From Basidiobolus meristosporus CBS 931.73 (lineage: Eukaryota; Basidiobolomycota; Basidiobolomycetes; Basidiobolales; Basidiobolaceae): 64,000 bases of DNA. Below the pieces are notes generated by a model that was not told where the DNA came from, made no database searches, and worked only from the letters and a program-made list of their open reading frames with translations. Below, one piece after another: positions 36,373-49,570 of this stretch (its first letter is position 1; each line of letters opens with the position of its first letter). The stretch spans positions 62,001-126,000 of the forward strand of contig MCFE01000013.1 in assembly GCA_002104905.1 (NCBI GenBank). Reading direction: 5' to 3'. The translations under genes and the position numbers were made by a program.

Positions 36373-38334
36373 ATGGTATATACCTTCATCTACAGCATCA
36401 TAACACTGAAGTCGCTTATGCGTCAAGTGTATAACTGTCATTCCGATCTAGTAAATAATAACCACTTTTGCTCGTTTGTAGTCTCTTACCCCTGTCCAAA
36501 TTTTTAACGAAGAAGCCACACAAGAGCGTGCTGAAAATGCTCGTTTGGTCAGTATTCTTTTCGACTACCACTGCTCACTCCGACATACACTTACACATAG
36601 GTATAGTCTTGCTATGTAGGTGCAATCGCAGTCGGTGATTTAGTCAAGAGTACTTTGGGCCCCAAAGGAATGGTTTGTAGATTTTGTTTTTCTCTTGTAT
36701 GGAGCCCATAGCTAACATCTTCGGAACAGGACAAAATCCTTCAATCCGCTACCGATGGTACAATCATGGTAACCAACGATGGTGCTACTATCCTTAAATC
36801 CATCGCCTTGGATAACGCTGCCGCCAAGGTTCTTGTCAGTATCCTTTTTTCTTTGATGTAAACCTTATATAGGTATATGTATACCAGAAGCTGGTTGTTG
36901 TGTATCCTTAATGCCTACCAACAGATATTTCAAAAGTCCAAGATGATGAAGTAGGTGACGGAACTACCTCCGTATGCGTTCTTGCTTCCGAGCTTTTGAG
37001 AGAGGCTGAGAAGCTTGTTGGTCAAAAGATTCACCCACAAACCATTATTGATGGGTATAGACTTGCTAGCAGAGCTGCTTTCGAGGCTTTGGAAGCTTCC
37101 TCCAAGGACCACAGCCAGAACCCCGAGGAGTTCAGAAAAGACCTTGTCAACATTGCCCGCACTACTCTGAGCTCCAAGGTGTTGTCCCAAGATAAGGAGT
37201 ACTTCTCCAACCTTGCTGTCGATGCCGTCTTGCGTTTGAAGGGTAGCACCAACTTGGATAATATCCAAATCATCAAGAAGGTCGGTGGTCGCCTTTGCGA
37301 CTCTTTCTTGGATGAAGGTATTTAGATTTCCTCAAAGCTGGTCGTCCAGTCTATTACCTGTTGATTCATACTGATCCCACTCTTAAGGTTTCATCTTTGA
37401 CAAGAAGATTGGTGTCAACCAACCCAAGCGTATCGAAAATGCCAAGATCCTTATTGCCAACACCTCCATGGATACTGACAAGATCAAGATCTTTGGTGCC
37501 CGTGTTCGTGTAGATGCCACCGGCAAATTGGCTGAGTTGGAGAGAGCAGAGAAAGACAAGATGAAGGAGAAGGTTGAGAAGATCAAATCTCACGGAATCA
37601 ACTGCTTCGTTAACCGTCAACTTATCTACAACTGGCCCGAGCAATTGTTTGCTGATGCCGGTATCGCTGCCATCGAGCATGCTGACTTCGAAGGTGTTGA
37701 GAGATTGGCACTTGTCACTGGTGGTGAAATTGCCTCCACCTTTGATAACCCCGAGCTTGTTAAGCTTGGTCACTGTGATTTGATCGAGGAGATCATGATT
37801 GGGGAGGACAAGATGGTCAAGTTCTCTGGTGTTGCTGCCGGTGAGGCCTGTACCGTTGTCATCCGTGGTGCCACTCATCAAATCCTTGACGAAGCTGAGC
37901 GTTCTCTCCACGATGCTCTCTGTGTCCTCTCCCAAACCGTCAAGGAGCCACGTACCGTTCTTGGCGGTGGCTGCTCTGAAATGTTGATGTCCAAGGCCGT
38001 TGATGAGCTTGCTGCTGTCACTCCCGGCAAACAAGCCATTGCTATGGAATCCTTCTCTAAGGCTTTGAGACAGATCCCTACCATTTTGGCTGACAATGCT
38101 GGTTATGACAGTGCCGATTTGGTCTCCAAATTGAAGGCAGCCCACTACGAGCAGAAGAAGACTCATGGCCTTGACATGTACAACGGAGCTGTTGCCGATG
38201 TCCAAGAGCTTGGTATCACTGAATCTTTCAAACTCAAGCGTCAAGTTTTGCTCAGTGCTTCTGAAGCTGCTGAGATGATCTTGCGTGTTGACGACATTCT
38301 TAGAGCCGCCCCTCGGAGACGCGGTAACTATTAA
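36373..38334 (+). CDS. CCT2: T-complex protein 1 subunit beta (cytosolic chaperonin CCT2)
   Basis: Subunit of the TRiC/CCT chaperonin ring that folds actin, tubulin and WD proteins. Seen in order: [33 protein letters not shown] (nucleotide-binding), [33 protein letters not shown] (catalytic GDGTT), [54 protein letters not shown] and [20 protein letters not shown]. It ends PRRRGNY at 38334. The first exon appears to be only the ATG at 36373-36375: a GTATATACC...TTTGTAG intron (36376-36481) joins it to TCTCTTACC. Four more introns lie in the 5' half; the 3' exon is long. About 525 residues. The 5' clustering of introns and the regular codon use fit a highly expressed housekeeping gene. Confidence 0.95.
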
Positions 38335-38568
38335 TCATCCACATTGATTGACCAAGACTACCTGGATTCCGGTACATTCCAAATCACAATATTTTTAGTA
38401 GTAGATTGAACTTCACTTGCTATAATAAACCCCTGTTGTATTTTTGACCTTTTTCCTTTTCAAAACTGTACCATGATTCAGGGCATATCTGATCCAGCAC
38501 ATCTCCAAATAAATGGTGTCATCTCACTTGGATGGTATTTATTATTATCATGGACTTCAAAGCGCTTG

Positions 38569-40733
38569 TCAGGCCTGCTTGCCGGCTTCAAGGTGAGCTG
38601 CCACCTTCAGCAAGGTTTTCTCATCGCCATACTGTGACAGTAGTTGGACGCCAATAGGATGCCCGTCCACATCAGATATGCCAAAGGGAACAGTGATTGC
38701 GGGGATGCCTTGAATTTCACAGAATAGGTTAGAGTGAAACCAATATGAACCATGGTAGAAGATCAAGAGATTTACCTGCTAGAGAGGGAGGGATAGTCAT
38801 GACATCGTTGACATAAGCGTCCACTGGGTTTTTCGTTGCCTGATAATCCTTGACCAAGGGTGCGGTAGAGATGGCTGCGGGGGTGATCAGCACATGAACG
38901 TCAGCGTTAGTGTGCTTTTTGGTTGAGGCTGAGGTTGGGGAAAGGCGGTTAGGTAGTGCAAAAACTTGGTTGAAATCCTCTTGAATTAGACGGCGGATCT
39001 TCTGTGCTTGAAGGAAATATTGGTCATAGGCGCTGAGTTGTCAAAAGTGGGTTATAAGCTGATGTTCTATGCTCATATACTCCATACCCAGCTTACTTGG
39101 CAGTGAGCACATAGGTTCCTAACAGAATTCTACGTTGCACTTCTGGTCCAAACCCTTCATCTCTGGTTTTGGAGTAGAGTTCGCCAGCTTTAGGCACATT
39201 TTCACAATCTCTGTGGCCTATGAGAACCACAATTAAGCACCGAATTCACAGTCAAGAGTAACATCCTATACATACCGTAGCGCACACCATCATAACGTGC
39301 CAAGTTGGAGGAGGCCTCGGCTGGGGCTAGGATGTAGTAGGCAGAGAGTGCGTAAGGGGTATATGGACACGAAACTGGAACAATAGTGGCGCCCTCGCTA
39401 CGAAGGAACTCGATAGATCTTTTCCAGGTATCCAGTGAGGGCTGCGTGAGCTCCTCCACATAATATTCCTGCAGGTAGGTTTTGATTATTAGCATCTACC
39501 TGGCGCATCTCGCTCCACTTTTCCTACCTCTGGAACGCCAACTCTAAGGCCCTCAAGTCCAGGTGAATTAAACAAGTCAAGCTTGGCCCGATCCTCATCA
39601 ATTTGTGTCCGGATTTCTGTAGGGATAGCAGTGGGATCTCTGGCATCATACCTGGAGATGACATCTATGAGGAGAGCTGTTGAATAAAGGTTTCCTACTT
39701 CGAGTAGCATATCCGCGTAGTTAATATACCGTATACTTTCTCGACACTGTCAACACTTTTGGCTAGTATCCCGACGGTATCAAGTGAGTTGGCATAGGAG
39801 ATTAGGCCGTAACGTGAGCAGCGACCATATGATGGCTTGAAACCAACGACCCCGCAATAGGATGCAGGGAGTCGAACAGAACCACCGGTATCCGAGCCAA
39901 GGGCCCTATATCAAATCATGGACTTGTTAGCGATTACATACACCTTCACTGGGGATTAACTTACGCAAAACACATATCAGCAGCAACAGCGGCTGCACTC
40001 CCACCAGAGCTTCCACCCGCTACCCTCAGCAGGTCCTCATCCAGGTCTACCAATGATGAGTTTCCTCCCAACTTCAGAGTGGCAGGATTGTAGGTTATGC
40101 CATGGGCGCTAAACGTGTTAGCCGAGCTAAAACCATACCGCAGAATGTAAATGCACACGAACCGAGCCTATCCCCAATTAAACTACATTACCCCATCCCA
40201 AACTCGTCCATATTGGTTTTGCCGATAATGATGCCGCCAGAATCTTTGATATACTGCACTACACTTGCGTCGTATGGGGAGGTGAAGTCTAAGTATTACA
40301 TGGTGGTTGTATTAGAAGCTACGGCGATATTACGAGTGGTCGACGCATTTCTATATCCATATATACCCTTCAACATGTTGGAGCCACAAGTCGTGGGGAA
40401 ATCCTTAGTACAAAAATTTGCTTTTACAGCGATGGGAAGTCCTTCGAGAGGTGACTCGGCAGACACTTCGGCTGTGATATTGTTAATTCAGTAAGTTCAA
40501 AGCAGAGTGGAGAGTGTATTTAACTCTCACCTTTTTTCTGACTTTCTATATGCAGCAAGGTTGCTCTGTCGGTGACAGAACTGAAAGCGTTGATTTTTGA
40601 GTTGTATGTTTCTATGTTATTCAAGCATGTCCCCAACTGGATTTTTGGCTGTGAGGAAGCGACCTATTTGACGTTCAAACGGTTGAGCCAAAAGATTCTT
40701 TTTCAAAGTGAAACAAACCACCCGGAATAGCAT
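38569..40733 (-). CDS. GATA: Mitochondrial glutamyl-tRNA(Gln) amidotransferase subunit A
   Basis: Amidase subunit (GatA; QRSL1/HER2) that releases ammonia from glutamine to convert Glu-tRNA(Gln) into Gln-tRNA(Gln) in mitochondria. A basic, hydroxyl-poor start [20 protein letters not shown] looks like a mitochondrial presequence. Then [15 protein letters not shown], the catalytic lysine in [13 protein letters not shown], the amidase signature [20 protein letters not shown] (Ser triad), [30 protein letters not shown] and a C-terminal [20 protein letters not shown] before [17 protein letters not shown]. The stop is at 38569. About nine introns. The splice after the presequence (near 40665-40610) is the least certain. 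The [22 protein letters not shown] block distinguishes GatA from other amidases. Confidence 0.9.
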
Positions 40734-41627
40734 TGAATGTGACTTACAAAGGTACTCTGCTTACGTAGAGCGGCAGTGAAAAGTGGCTTAAGTACTCCGG
40801 AGCTACATGTCTCTCTCAAGAGCAATCTTTTCGTAACTGAAAGTAAACCGGACTTCATGTTCCTGTCCACTATGCCACACTTGAATGACTACTTGTCTTT
40901 TTGGAAGTAGTAACTAAAATCAAAAAGTTTTGGTCCCTCGAAAAAGGGTAAATTCACAGCATGACTATACGAGGGTGATGATCGTGGCTATCTTCAATTT
41001 GGATTAAATGCCCACATCGTGATTAGAATGAGCATTGTTTAACGAAAAATGAAATTCATTGTAGCATGCTGATCGAACAAGGGCAATAGCAAGAGTACCA
41101 CCGGATTTAAAGAGTCACAAAAAACTGACTACCGGGCAAACAGTAGACAGCTTCTGTCAAGCTCGCCTTAAATCCCAAAACCCGCTTATGACTAATGCAC
41201 CATCACATCATTTCATTCATGGTGCCTCTCGCCTGCATATGGAAATATCGAGATACCTGTGCATCGAGATATCTTATTTGAGTGACCTAGATCCATTTGG
41301 CTGTTGGTTGGGTTCGAATTCGAAATGGATGAGAACGTTTGCTTTGGCCACGCTTCGCTTCACGTTGGTGGAATTCACCTGACCCTAGCTTACTCTAACC
41401 AGGGTAATCTTCCTCAAGATTACTGGCTTCGTGGAACATTAGCGAGCGTTTCACACGTATCTGAATCTGGCTGAAAACAATTTTATGGGGAAACCCAAGA
41501 GCACTGATGGCTGTCGGCCAAGATCAGAAGTATCTACAAGCCATCTCATCAACTTATATATAGCCAACATCACTAGTATCCACCGCCAATCTATTCACTC
41601 TTTTACTCTCTGCAACCTGGAAAAATC
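40734..41627. other. Intergenic, divergent promoters
   Basis: About 890 bases between GatA and the SnoaL-like gene, which diverge. A TATATATAG element at about 41555 lies some 70 bases before the latter's ATG. A 64-codon open frame at 41188-41382 has no support. No repeat seen. Confidence 0.45.
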
Positions 41628-42664
41628 ATGACTGGCCTTCCGGACTTTATGACAAACCCCAACGCGGTCCTCAACGACACTGACCACGAGGTAGGATCAT
41701 TCATGAACACTGCTTGTTGTCTGCTGAACGACTAATGATTTGATACCAGTGGCGTTACAAGAGAGTTCCCGACTATACCAAAGTCAATGAAGCCTTTGAA
41801 GCTGGTAAGGAAGTAATCTTTTTGCGGTAGTTGCAAACATACGAACACCTTGCCATAGAAAAAACCACCAACCACGCTGAAGGCTCTCTTGAATGGCTGG
41901 TTTCTAACCTTGTAAAGGTAAGAACATTTTGTGAATGAAAACAGGGGGTTGCTAAGCCATTGTTTCAATATAGAACTGGGAAAAGGAAATGTCTTATAAG
42001 CTTCGCGCTGATCAAATTAGAACCATTGATCCCGAGAAGTATCGTTTTTCGGTCAACGGGTTAAAATGGCAGAGTATTGATGAGATGCTACAAGTTGGTA
42101 AAATCCATGTCTTTCGAGCGGCTTCACTTTATTCATGGATTTTTCCAGATCGGTACCTACAACGCACTCATCGGTGACACCGAACTGTACAAAGCCAGCG
42201 AGATGGATTTCAGCGAATCTCACAAGCTGTTCAAACGTGCTCTTCGCACATTTTCCTGGGAAGTTCTTGAGGTTTACAGTGGCCCACCAGTGGTTGCCTT
42301 CAAGTGGCGGTAGGTTTGATCATCTAATTGGAGCTATTGGTTTCGATGTTGATTTATCTTCATTAGTCACTGGGGTTTGATGACTGGCAACCTCTCGGTA
42401 AATGTGGGTGATGGAAAGAAACTTGAAGCACCTGCTTCGAATGAAGTTGTAGAATCTATCGGTATCACTGTTGCTAGAGTCAATGAGAAGTTCCAAATTG
42501 AGCAGGTAATGATGATAATATGTATCCATTTGAAGACCACGTATTAACCTTCGGAGCAATAGCTGGAGACCTTCTACGATGCCAACATCTTGATGAAACA
42601 ACTAGCAAAAAATAGAGACGTAAATGAAACCGCACCCTCCAAATGCCCATTTGCCCCTCAATGA
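41628..42664 (+). CDS. SnoaL-like 'pathogen-related' family protein
   Basis: Small protein of the NTF2/SnoaL-like fold found in fungi and plants and often annotated 'pathogen-related'; the biochemical role is unknown. Six exons: MTGLPDFMTNPNAVLNDTDH; WRYKRVPDYTKVNEAFEA; EKTTNHAEGSLEWLVSNLVK; NWEKEMSYKLRADQIRTIDP then YRFSVNG; TYNALIGDTELYKASEMDFS with SWEVLEVYSGPPVVAFKWR; HWGLMTGNLSVNVGDGKKLE and IGITVARVNEKFQIEQLETF. The HAEGSLEWLVxNLVKNWEKE and LEVYSGPPVVAFKWRHWG blocks are diagnostic of the family. It ends APSKCPFAPQ with TGA at 42662-42664. About 240 residues. A TATA box and pyrimidine-rich leader suggest strong expression. Convergent with the cyclin gene. Confidence 0.82.
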
Positions 42665-42831
42665 ATATTGAATAAATCACAAAACGTTAATGTATTCTGG
42701 AATCTCTGATTGGAATTTATTTTCTGAATCCTATTCAGATCGAACGATAAGACTATAATATATATTCAGGAAAAAGGACAATACTATTTACAGCGAACAT
42801 TAGGATGATTCTAACCTCAAATTGATGCAAA

Positions 42832-44133
42832 CTAATAAGATACATTCTTGCACATCCAATCCTGAACAATCACACTAATCTTCATGAACTTCTTTGAGCT
42901 GTACTTCTTGAAGATTGCTTGATATTTGGTGGGCTTGGATAGGATTTCAATCAAAATCTCTACTACTGGAGTAACCTCTTCCTGTGTGTAACCGGAATAA
43001 TGGATAAGATTGGCGTTCCACTCGCCCCTGTTCAGCATGTGGCGGGCGAGGAACAGACTGCCAGCGGCAATCTGGGAGGGTGGGAATGGAAGGAAACGGT
43101 GGTCAATCAGAGACACCTCCATAAGGTACTTGGCAATGGTTCTGGTCTGGACGTCGTAATCGTCAGCCTTGGAGATACGGCGCAAGAAATTCAATGGATT
43201 GGGATAGCTCATGTTCCATTCGAGCACTTGCAAGATGTATCTTTCAGCCTTCTTCACTTCCTCCTCGGTGTATCCGCCATCAGCCATGTAGATGAAGTTC
43301 TCAATCGATGGGCACATAATCTCCTCGACTTTGGCGGCGATCAGCATGGAGGTGATTCCGACCAACTGCAGCTTGACAAGGGAGACCACACGTTGAGATA
43401 GGAAACGATCGATGATATTGATAGCAAAGAAGAGAGTTTCGGGAAGGAGATGGAACTTGTCATGGACTTCAACCAGCCAATCAACCAAAATGGAGCGCAT
43501 TTTCCAGGCTAATCCCTTTTGGTTTTCCATGTAGTTGGGGTTGGGCTGATACTGGGGTTCCAGCTCTCTCAAGTACTCGAAGATCTCGACCACGTACTCG
43601 GCAACCATAAGCGGATCAAACTCATCCTCGGCATCCAAATCATCCCAATCCTGAGCAGGAGCGACCTCTTCCTCCATAAGTTCGGATTCGGGCTCATCGA
43701 TGGCCATTGGAGAGCATTCAAGGAACTCCTCAACTACCATTTTGTGGTCGCCTGCAACCTTTTTGGGGGGATGTTCCAGAGCAGGAACCGAAACCTCGAC
43801 AGTCTGAGAAGCACGCTTCTTGGGAATCAAGGTCGTGGAGGGTTTGGTTTCAATTTGCTTACGTACTACAAGCGTAGACTTCTTTTTCAAGCCAGCATTC
43901 TGCTGCACGGGGGCCAAGACATTGCTAACGTCACCAAGGGCCGATCTTTTCTTCACCGCAGCCCCCTTGGCAGCCAGCTTGGTTTTGAGCCCGGCAACGG
44001 GGTTGGCGGTGGTGTTTTTCGCTGCTTGCAGTTTGGAAGCATTTTTGGATAAAAGTGGTTTGCCTACTCCGACGCTATTCTCGTCGGTGGTAGTCCTTCT
44101 AAGGTTCATGGATGCACGGGTCTGAGCGAACAT
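42832..44133 (-). CDS. G2/mitotic B-type cyclin
   Basis: Regulatory subunit of the mitotic CDK (Cdc13/Clb type). Single exon of 433 residues. The N-terminal third is disordered and basic and holds a destruction box, RSALGDVSN (RxxLxxxxN), at about residues 63-71, with nearby lysine-rich segments for ubiquitination by the APC/C. The cyclin box runs from about residue 175: MRSILVDWLVEVHDKFHLLP, FFAINIIDRFLSQ, LVGITSMLIAAKVEEIMCPS and MEVSLIDHRFLPFPPSQIAA. The second fold ends IFKKYSSKKFMKISVIVQDW. B-type rather than A-type because of the FFAINIIDRFLS and KVEEI patterns. No introns. Confidence 0.95.
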   Translation of the reverse strand: MFAQTRASMNLRRTTTDENSVGVGKPLLSKNASKLQAAKNTTANPVAGLKTKLAAKGAAVKKRSALGDVSNVLAPVQQNAGLKKKSTLVVRKQIETKPSTTLIPKKRASQTVEVSVPALEHPPKKVAGDHKMVVEEFLECSPMAIDEPESELMEEEVAPAQDWDDLDAEDEFDPLMVAEYVVEIFEYLRELEPQYQPNPNYMENQKGLAWKMRSILVDWLVEVHDKFHLLPETLFFAINIIDRFLSQRVVSLVKLQLVGITSMLIAAKVEEIMCPSIENFIYMADGGYTEEEVKKAERYILQVLEWNMSYPNPLNFLRRISKADDYDVQTRTIAKYLMEVSLIDHRFLPFPPSQIAAGSLFLARHMLNRGEWNANLIHYSGYTQEEVTPVVEILIEILSKPTKYQAIFKKYSSKKFMKISVIVQDWMCKNVSY

Positions 44134-45230
44134 AACTAGGCTGTATAAAGGTTAGTACTGATGGAGAAGTGGATGGACCTGGAGGGAGCGGGTCACAATT
44201 ATATTCTATGAATAACGATGTTGTAGTGGAATTGATGATAAATGGTCAGCACAATGAGAGAAGCCCATTCCTCAGAGATATTTTATACGGATGACAGGAG
44301 TGTAGGGGTTCAATGGATTGGTGAGATTGATTGGCTGTACCCTCGGCTTCTGGGTTGTTTTGCTTTAGTATCACATCTGCGAAATCCTGGCTGGTTTTCG
44401 AGATGAGAGTCTATTGTTTTGGCCTTGCCATCCAATTTCCAATTCAAGGGGTATCCCACCCTTGGAATCAAATTCGAGTTGGTTGTGTTTGTTTACCATT
44501 CGGCGCTCCACCAATGGCCGCGCACCATATCAAATTAATCATTATTCCAGTCTTATCCGTTGCCCACAAAATAGCTTCATCGAGTGATAATTGATGCTAT
44601 AAATGTCCTGCTGAGGGAGTTAACCATTTTTAATATATAAACTTTACAAGGAGATTCGTTTATGCATCAACACCATCGAAAAGCTCTTATTAAGATTATC
44701 AACTGACTATTTAAGAATCATCAAGTTGACTAGTAAATATCCCTACCTGGCGATGTTTGGCGTGGCTCGCTGGCCATTTGGCCCAAAACACCCCAAAACA
44801 ACTGCCCATCGAACGGTGCCGTTGACCGCTTAGCAAAACATTCGAGTGGCTGCAGTGATGTCAAGGGGCCGTAACCTATCATGATTGTTTCATGTACCAC
44901 TTCACCAAGAGGTGTGCATCATACGTATCATATGATTGCTCGCGGAAGGTGGTACAGCACTCTCGATCCTCGCTATTTCATCTGAATTTTTCTCCGCCTC
45001 AGCATACGCTATGGCTAGTGATCAATCGGATTTCGTGTGGACTATTTTATTGGATTTATACAATTGGGAAGGAGTAAGAGCCGTGTACATTTCGTGCTCA
45101 CAAATCAACTATGGCTCCTGGTTTGGTAGGTTGGATTTTCTAAAGGTATTATAGTAGTAGAGTGTGAAATGTTCGGGTGCTCCTCGTGGCGCGAGTTTCT
45201 CGACTCTTCTTTAAAATCTACATACATGAT
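44134..45230. other. Intergenic upstream of cyclin B
   Basis: About 1.1 kb between the cyclin start and the RVB1 stop. Open frames at 44331-44594 and 44892-45154 on the plus strand lack domains and have poor composition. TATATAAAC occurs near 44635. No RNA gene or repeat recognised. Confidence 0.45.
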
Positions 45231-47083
<1,853 letters not shown>

Positions 47084-47691
47084 ATGCCAAAGTTGATCAC
47101 CTCAAGAACCAAGAAGCCACCCCAAGATTGGGACAAGATCGAGTCAGTCCTCGAAGAATTTGCACAGAAAATGAGAGATGGTAAGTGCGACCTCCCGATA
47201 CGAACGATACGACAGTAACGGGTCTTTCAAAGTCTATCAAAGATCGATACGGGCGCTAATACCTTTCTTGTCTAGCTGAAAACGAGCCTCACGAAGGAAA
47301 GCGTAAATCTGAATCCTTATGGGCCATTTTCCGCTTACATCACCAGCGCTCAAGGTTTATTTACGACCAATATAAGGCGAAGAAAATCTCCCGTGAGTTG
47401 TACGACTATTGCCTAAAACGCGGCTTCGCCGACGGCAATCTGATCGCCAAGTGGAAAAAGGTATTTCTTTTCGTCGCTTCACCTTTGTCCCCGTTCTTCG
47501 CTAATCCAGCATGTTCCCTTTGTGCGCTTTAGCCTGGATATGAGAAACTTTGCTGTCTGCGTTGTGTCCAACCTAGGGACACGAATTTCGGTACCACGTG
47601 TATCTGTCGCGTTCCGAAGGAGAAACTCGAAGAAGGCCGTGTTGTAGAATGTATACACTGTGGATGTCGTGGTTGCGCCAGTGGTGATTAA
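47084..47691 (+). CDS. BUD31: Splicing factor BUD31 (G10)
   Basis: Component of the activated spliceosome (NineTeen-related, near the U6/U2 core). Three exons join to about 145 residues: [40 protein letters not shown] with [20 protein letters not shown]; and [20 protein letters not shown] ending [14 protein letters not shown]. The cysteine cluster ([19 protein letters not shown]) binds three zinc ions in the family. Introns at about 47181-47275 and 47461-47532. Length and sequence are nearly identical in pattern to other eukaryotes. No alternative identity considered. Confidence 0.97.
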
Positions 47692-48000
47692 TAGAATTCA
47701 GGGATTTCGTTTGGGTTTCACGTGTATCAGCATCGATTCTTTTTGGACCGGAGACATTTACATCGCTCGACGTTCGTTTATTGTTAACTCATATGACATA
47801 CGACATCAATACAGAAATAAACAACTGACGTTCCGGGAGGTTTTTTAAAACTATAATGGAAATCAATGGGAAAGGAAGGAAGAAGGGAAGGAAAATGCTA
47901 ATATGATATTGCAAAGTCAAGATGCAATGGTTATGAAAGTTTTGTATATAAATAGGTTAATGAAAGACATGTATCAATCAGCGAGCTACCTGTTTAGAAT
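47692..48000. other. Convergent 3' region
   Basis: About 310 bases between the BUD31 and MRPL2 stops. Purine-rich (GGAAAGGAAGGAAG) at about 47868-47893. It holds only 3' flanks as far as I can see. Confidence 0.4.
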
Positions 48001-49050
48001 TTAGCGTCTTTCTCTAGGCTTAATAACATACTTGTTGGGCTTGGTTCTAGTCTTTCCACCCTTGGCAGGCTTACCCCAAGGTGACACTGGATGACGGTTA
48101 CCCTTGGATTTACCACGACCACCACCGTGTGGATGATCACAAGGGTTCATGGCCATACCACGAACTCTGGGTCTCCAGCCTCTCCAACGTCTAGCACCAG
48201 CTTTTCCAAGAATTTGATGTTGGTGGTTGGGGTTGGAGACTACACCAATGGTGGCGATACAATCAACATGAATGCGACGCACCTCACCAGAAGACAAACG
48301 AACCTGGGCATAACCAGTTTGACCGGTGGCCATCAATTGACCGTAAGTACCAGCGGCACGGCACATGATTCCAGGTCCGCCAGGAATAAGACCAATGCAG
48401 TGAATCAATGAACCAACTGGGATCATTTTCAAAGGCATGCAGTTTCCACGCTCAATGGAGACGGTCTGGGTAATGTCAGCATGCTGAGCTTTGTTGACAG
48501 TAGGGGGTTTACGATAGGATTGGATGATATCTCCTGGCTGGATCTTGTCGGGTGCAACGATGTAAGAAAGCTCCTCATTTTTGAGGTTCTTGAGCAATGC
48601 GATGTGGGCGGTACGTCCGGGGTCGTATTCGAGGCGTACTACTTCGTGGGCGCCAGGCTTGGTACGTAGCCAGTCGAGAATACGAATACGACGCTTGTGA
48701 CCACCACCACGGTGACGAACGGTGATACGTCCAGTGTTGTTTCTACCTCCCTTCTTACGCTTGGCGACGGTAAGCTTGCGGATGGGTCGGCCCTTCCAAA
48801 GATGATCTCTCAAGACCATACGCTTAAAACGTAAGCCTGGGGTGATGGGCTTCCAGGTTTTGAATTGCCCGTCTTTGCGAACAACAGCGAAGCCTCTTTG
48901 TTGAATGGCGGCAAGGGGGTTCTGCACTCCGTGTTGCAGGCTAGGTGCGACCGCAGGAAGAATGCGGGGGGTGAGCACCCTGCTAAGTAATGGAGCTCTG
49001 AGGGTGGGCTTTAGGGCCATGAGGGCCATATTGCTGGAAAAAATCGACAT
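48001..49050 (-). CDS. RML2: Mitochondrial ribosomal protein L2 (uL2m)
   Basis: Mitochondrial large-subunit protein at the peptidyl transferase centre and bridge B7b. Single exon, 349 residues. The N-terminal 55 or so residues (MSIFSSNMALMALKPTLRAP onward to QQRGFAVV) are basic and hydrophobic, as in a mitochondrial presequence. The body is bacterial-type uL2: RITVRHRGGGHKRRIRILDW, VRLEYDPGRTAHIALLKN, GNCMPLKMIPVGSLIHCIGL, GTYGQLMATGQTGYAQVRLS, and the C-terminal MNPCDHPHGGGRGKSKGNRH before WGKPAKGGKTR. The highly conserved H-x-x-GGG histidine is present. An alternative start at the second Met (residue 8) cannot be excluded. Confidence 0.96.
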   Translation of the reverse strand: MSIFSSNMALMALKPTLRAPLLSRVLTPRILPAVAPSLQHGVQNPLAAIQQRGFAVVRKDGQFKTWKPITPGLRFKRMVLRDHLWKGRPIRKLTVAKRKKGGRNNTGRITVRHRGGGHKRRIRILDWLRTKPGAHEVVRLEYDPGRTAHIALLKNLKNEELSYIVAPDKIQPGDIIQSYRKPPTVNKAQHADITQTVSIERGNCMPLKMIPVGSLIHCIGLIPGGPGIMCRAAGTYGQLMATGQTGYAQVRLSSGEVRRIHVDCIATIGVVSNPNHQHQILGKAGARRWRGWRPRVRGMAMNPCDHPHGGGRGKSKGNRHPVSPWGKPAKGGKTRTKPNKYVIKPRERR

Positions 49051-49570
49051 TGTCTACGGAGAGGTTCGGGAATTGGGACTCTAACCACGTTCTTGTCTGC
49101 GTACTAGTCTATATCAGAAAAATGAGGGACCCTTTACCTTGGTGAGGAAGTACTCGGGCTCTACTAAATGGGCAAACGAAGTATGTAGGAATGGGTGAAC
49201 TCCAAGCAACTTGTCGTCTGTAGAACACAATGAAGGTGAATCAAAAATTTTCGATGCGAGGCATTAGTTCACACCAAAATTTCTCTGGCTTGGGAAATCC
49301 AGAAAATTTCATTGGGTAATTCTAGGGAATTGAGATTTCCGATGATTTACCCCACCAAAAAATGGGTTGGTGCCATATCTAGCTGGAGCAGCGCGTGGAT
49401 CAATGCGAGATGTAACATCGTGTTCTTTATTAAAGTTCGCACTTCTAAGTAGAACCAGATCATCTCTGGAGGGTAAGGAATAGGGAGCGAGCATACACTC
49501 GCTGTTCATAAACGTCAAGAAAGGGGTGTATATAGTGAAAATGAAGTACAGCCATCCGTCATGCGAAGGA
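49051..49570. other. Intergenic
   Basis: About 520 bases between the MRPL2 start and the alpha-SNAP stop. It includes the MRPL2 promoter. No other gene recognised; the minus-strand frame extending into it from alpha-SNAP is out of frame with that gene. Confidence 0.4.

Noticed and set aside
37366-38244. Open frame of 292 codons on the minus strand
   Set aside because: Antisense shadow of CCT2, low-complexity composition, no domain.
44892-45154. Possible small gene on the plus strand
   Set aside because: Two overlapping frames of similar length, neither with a domain or good composition, and one without an ATG.
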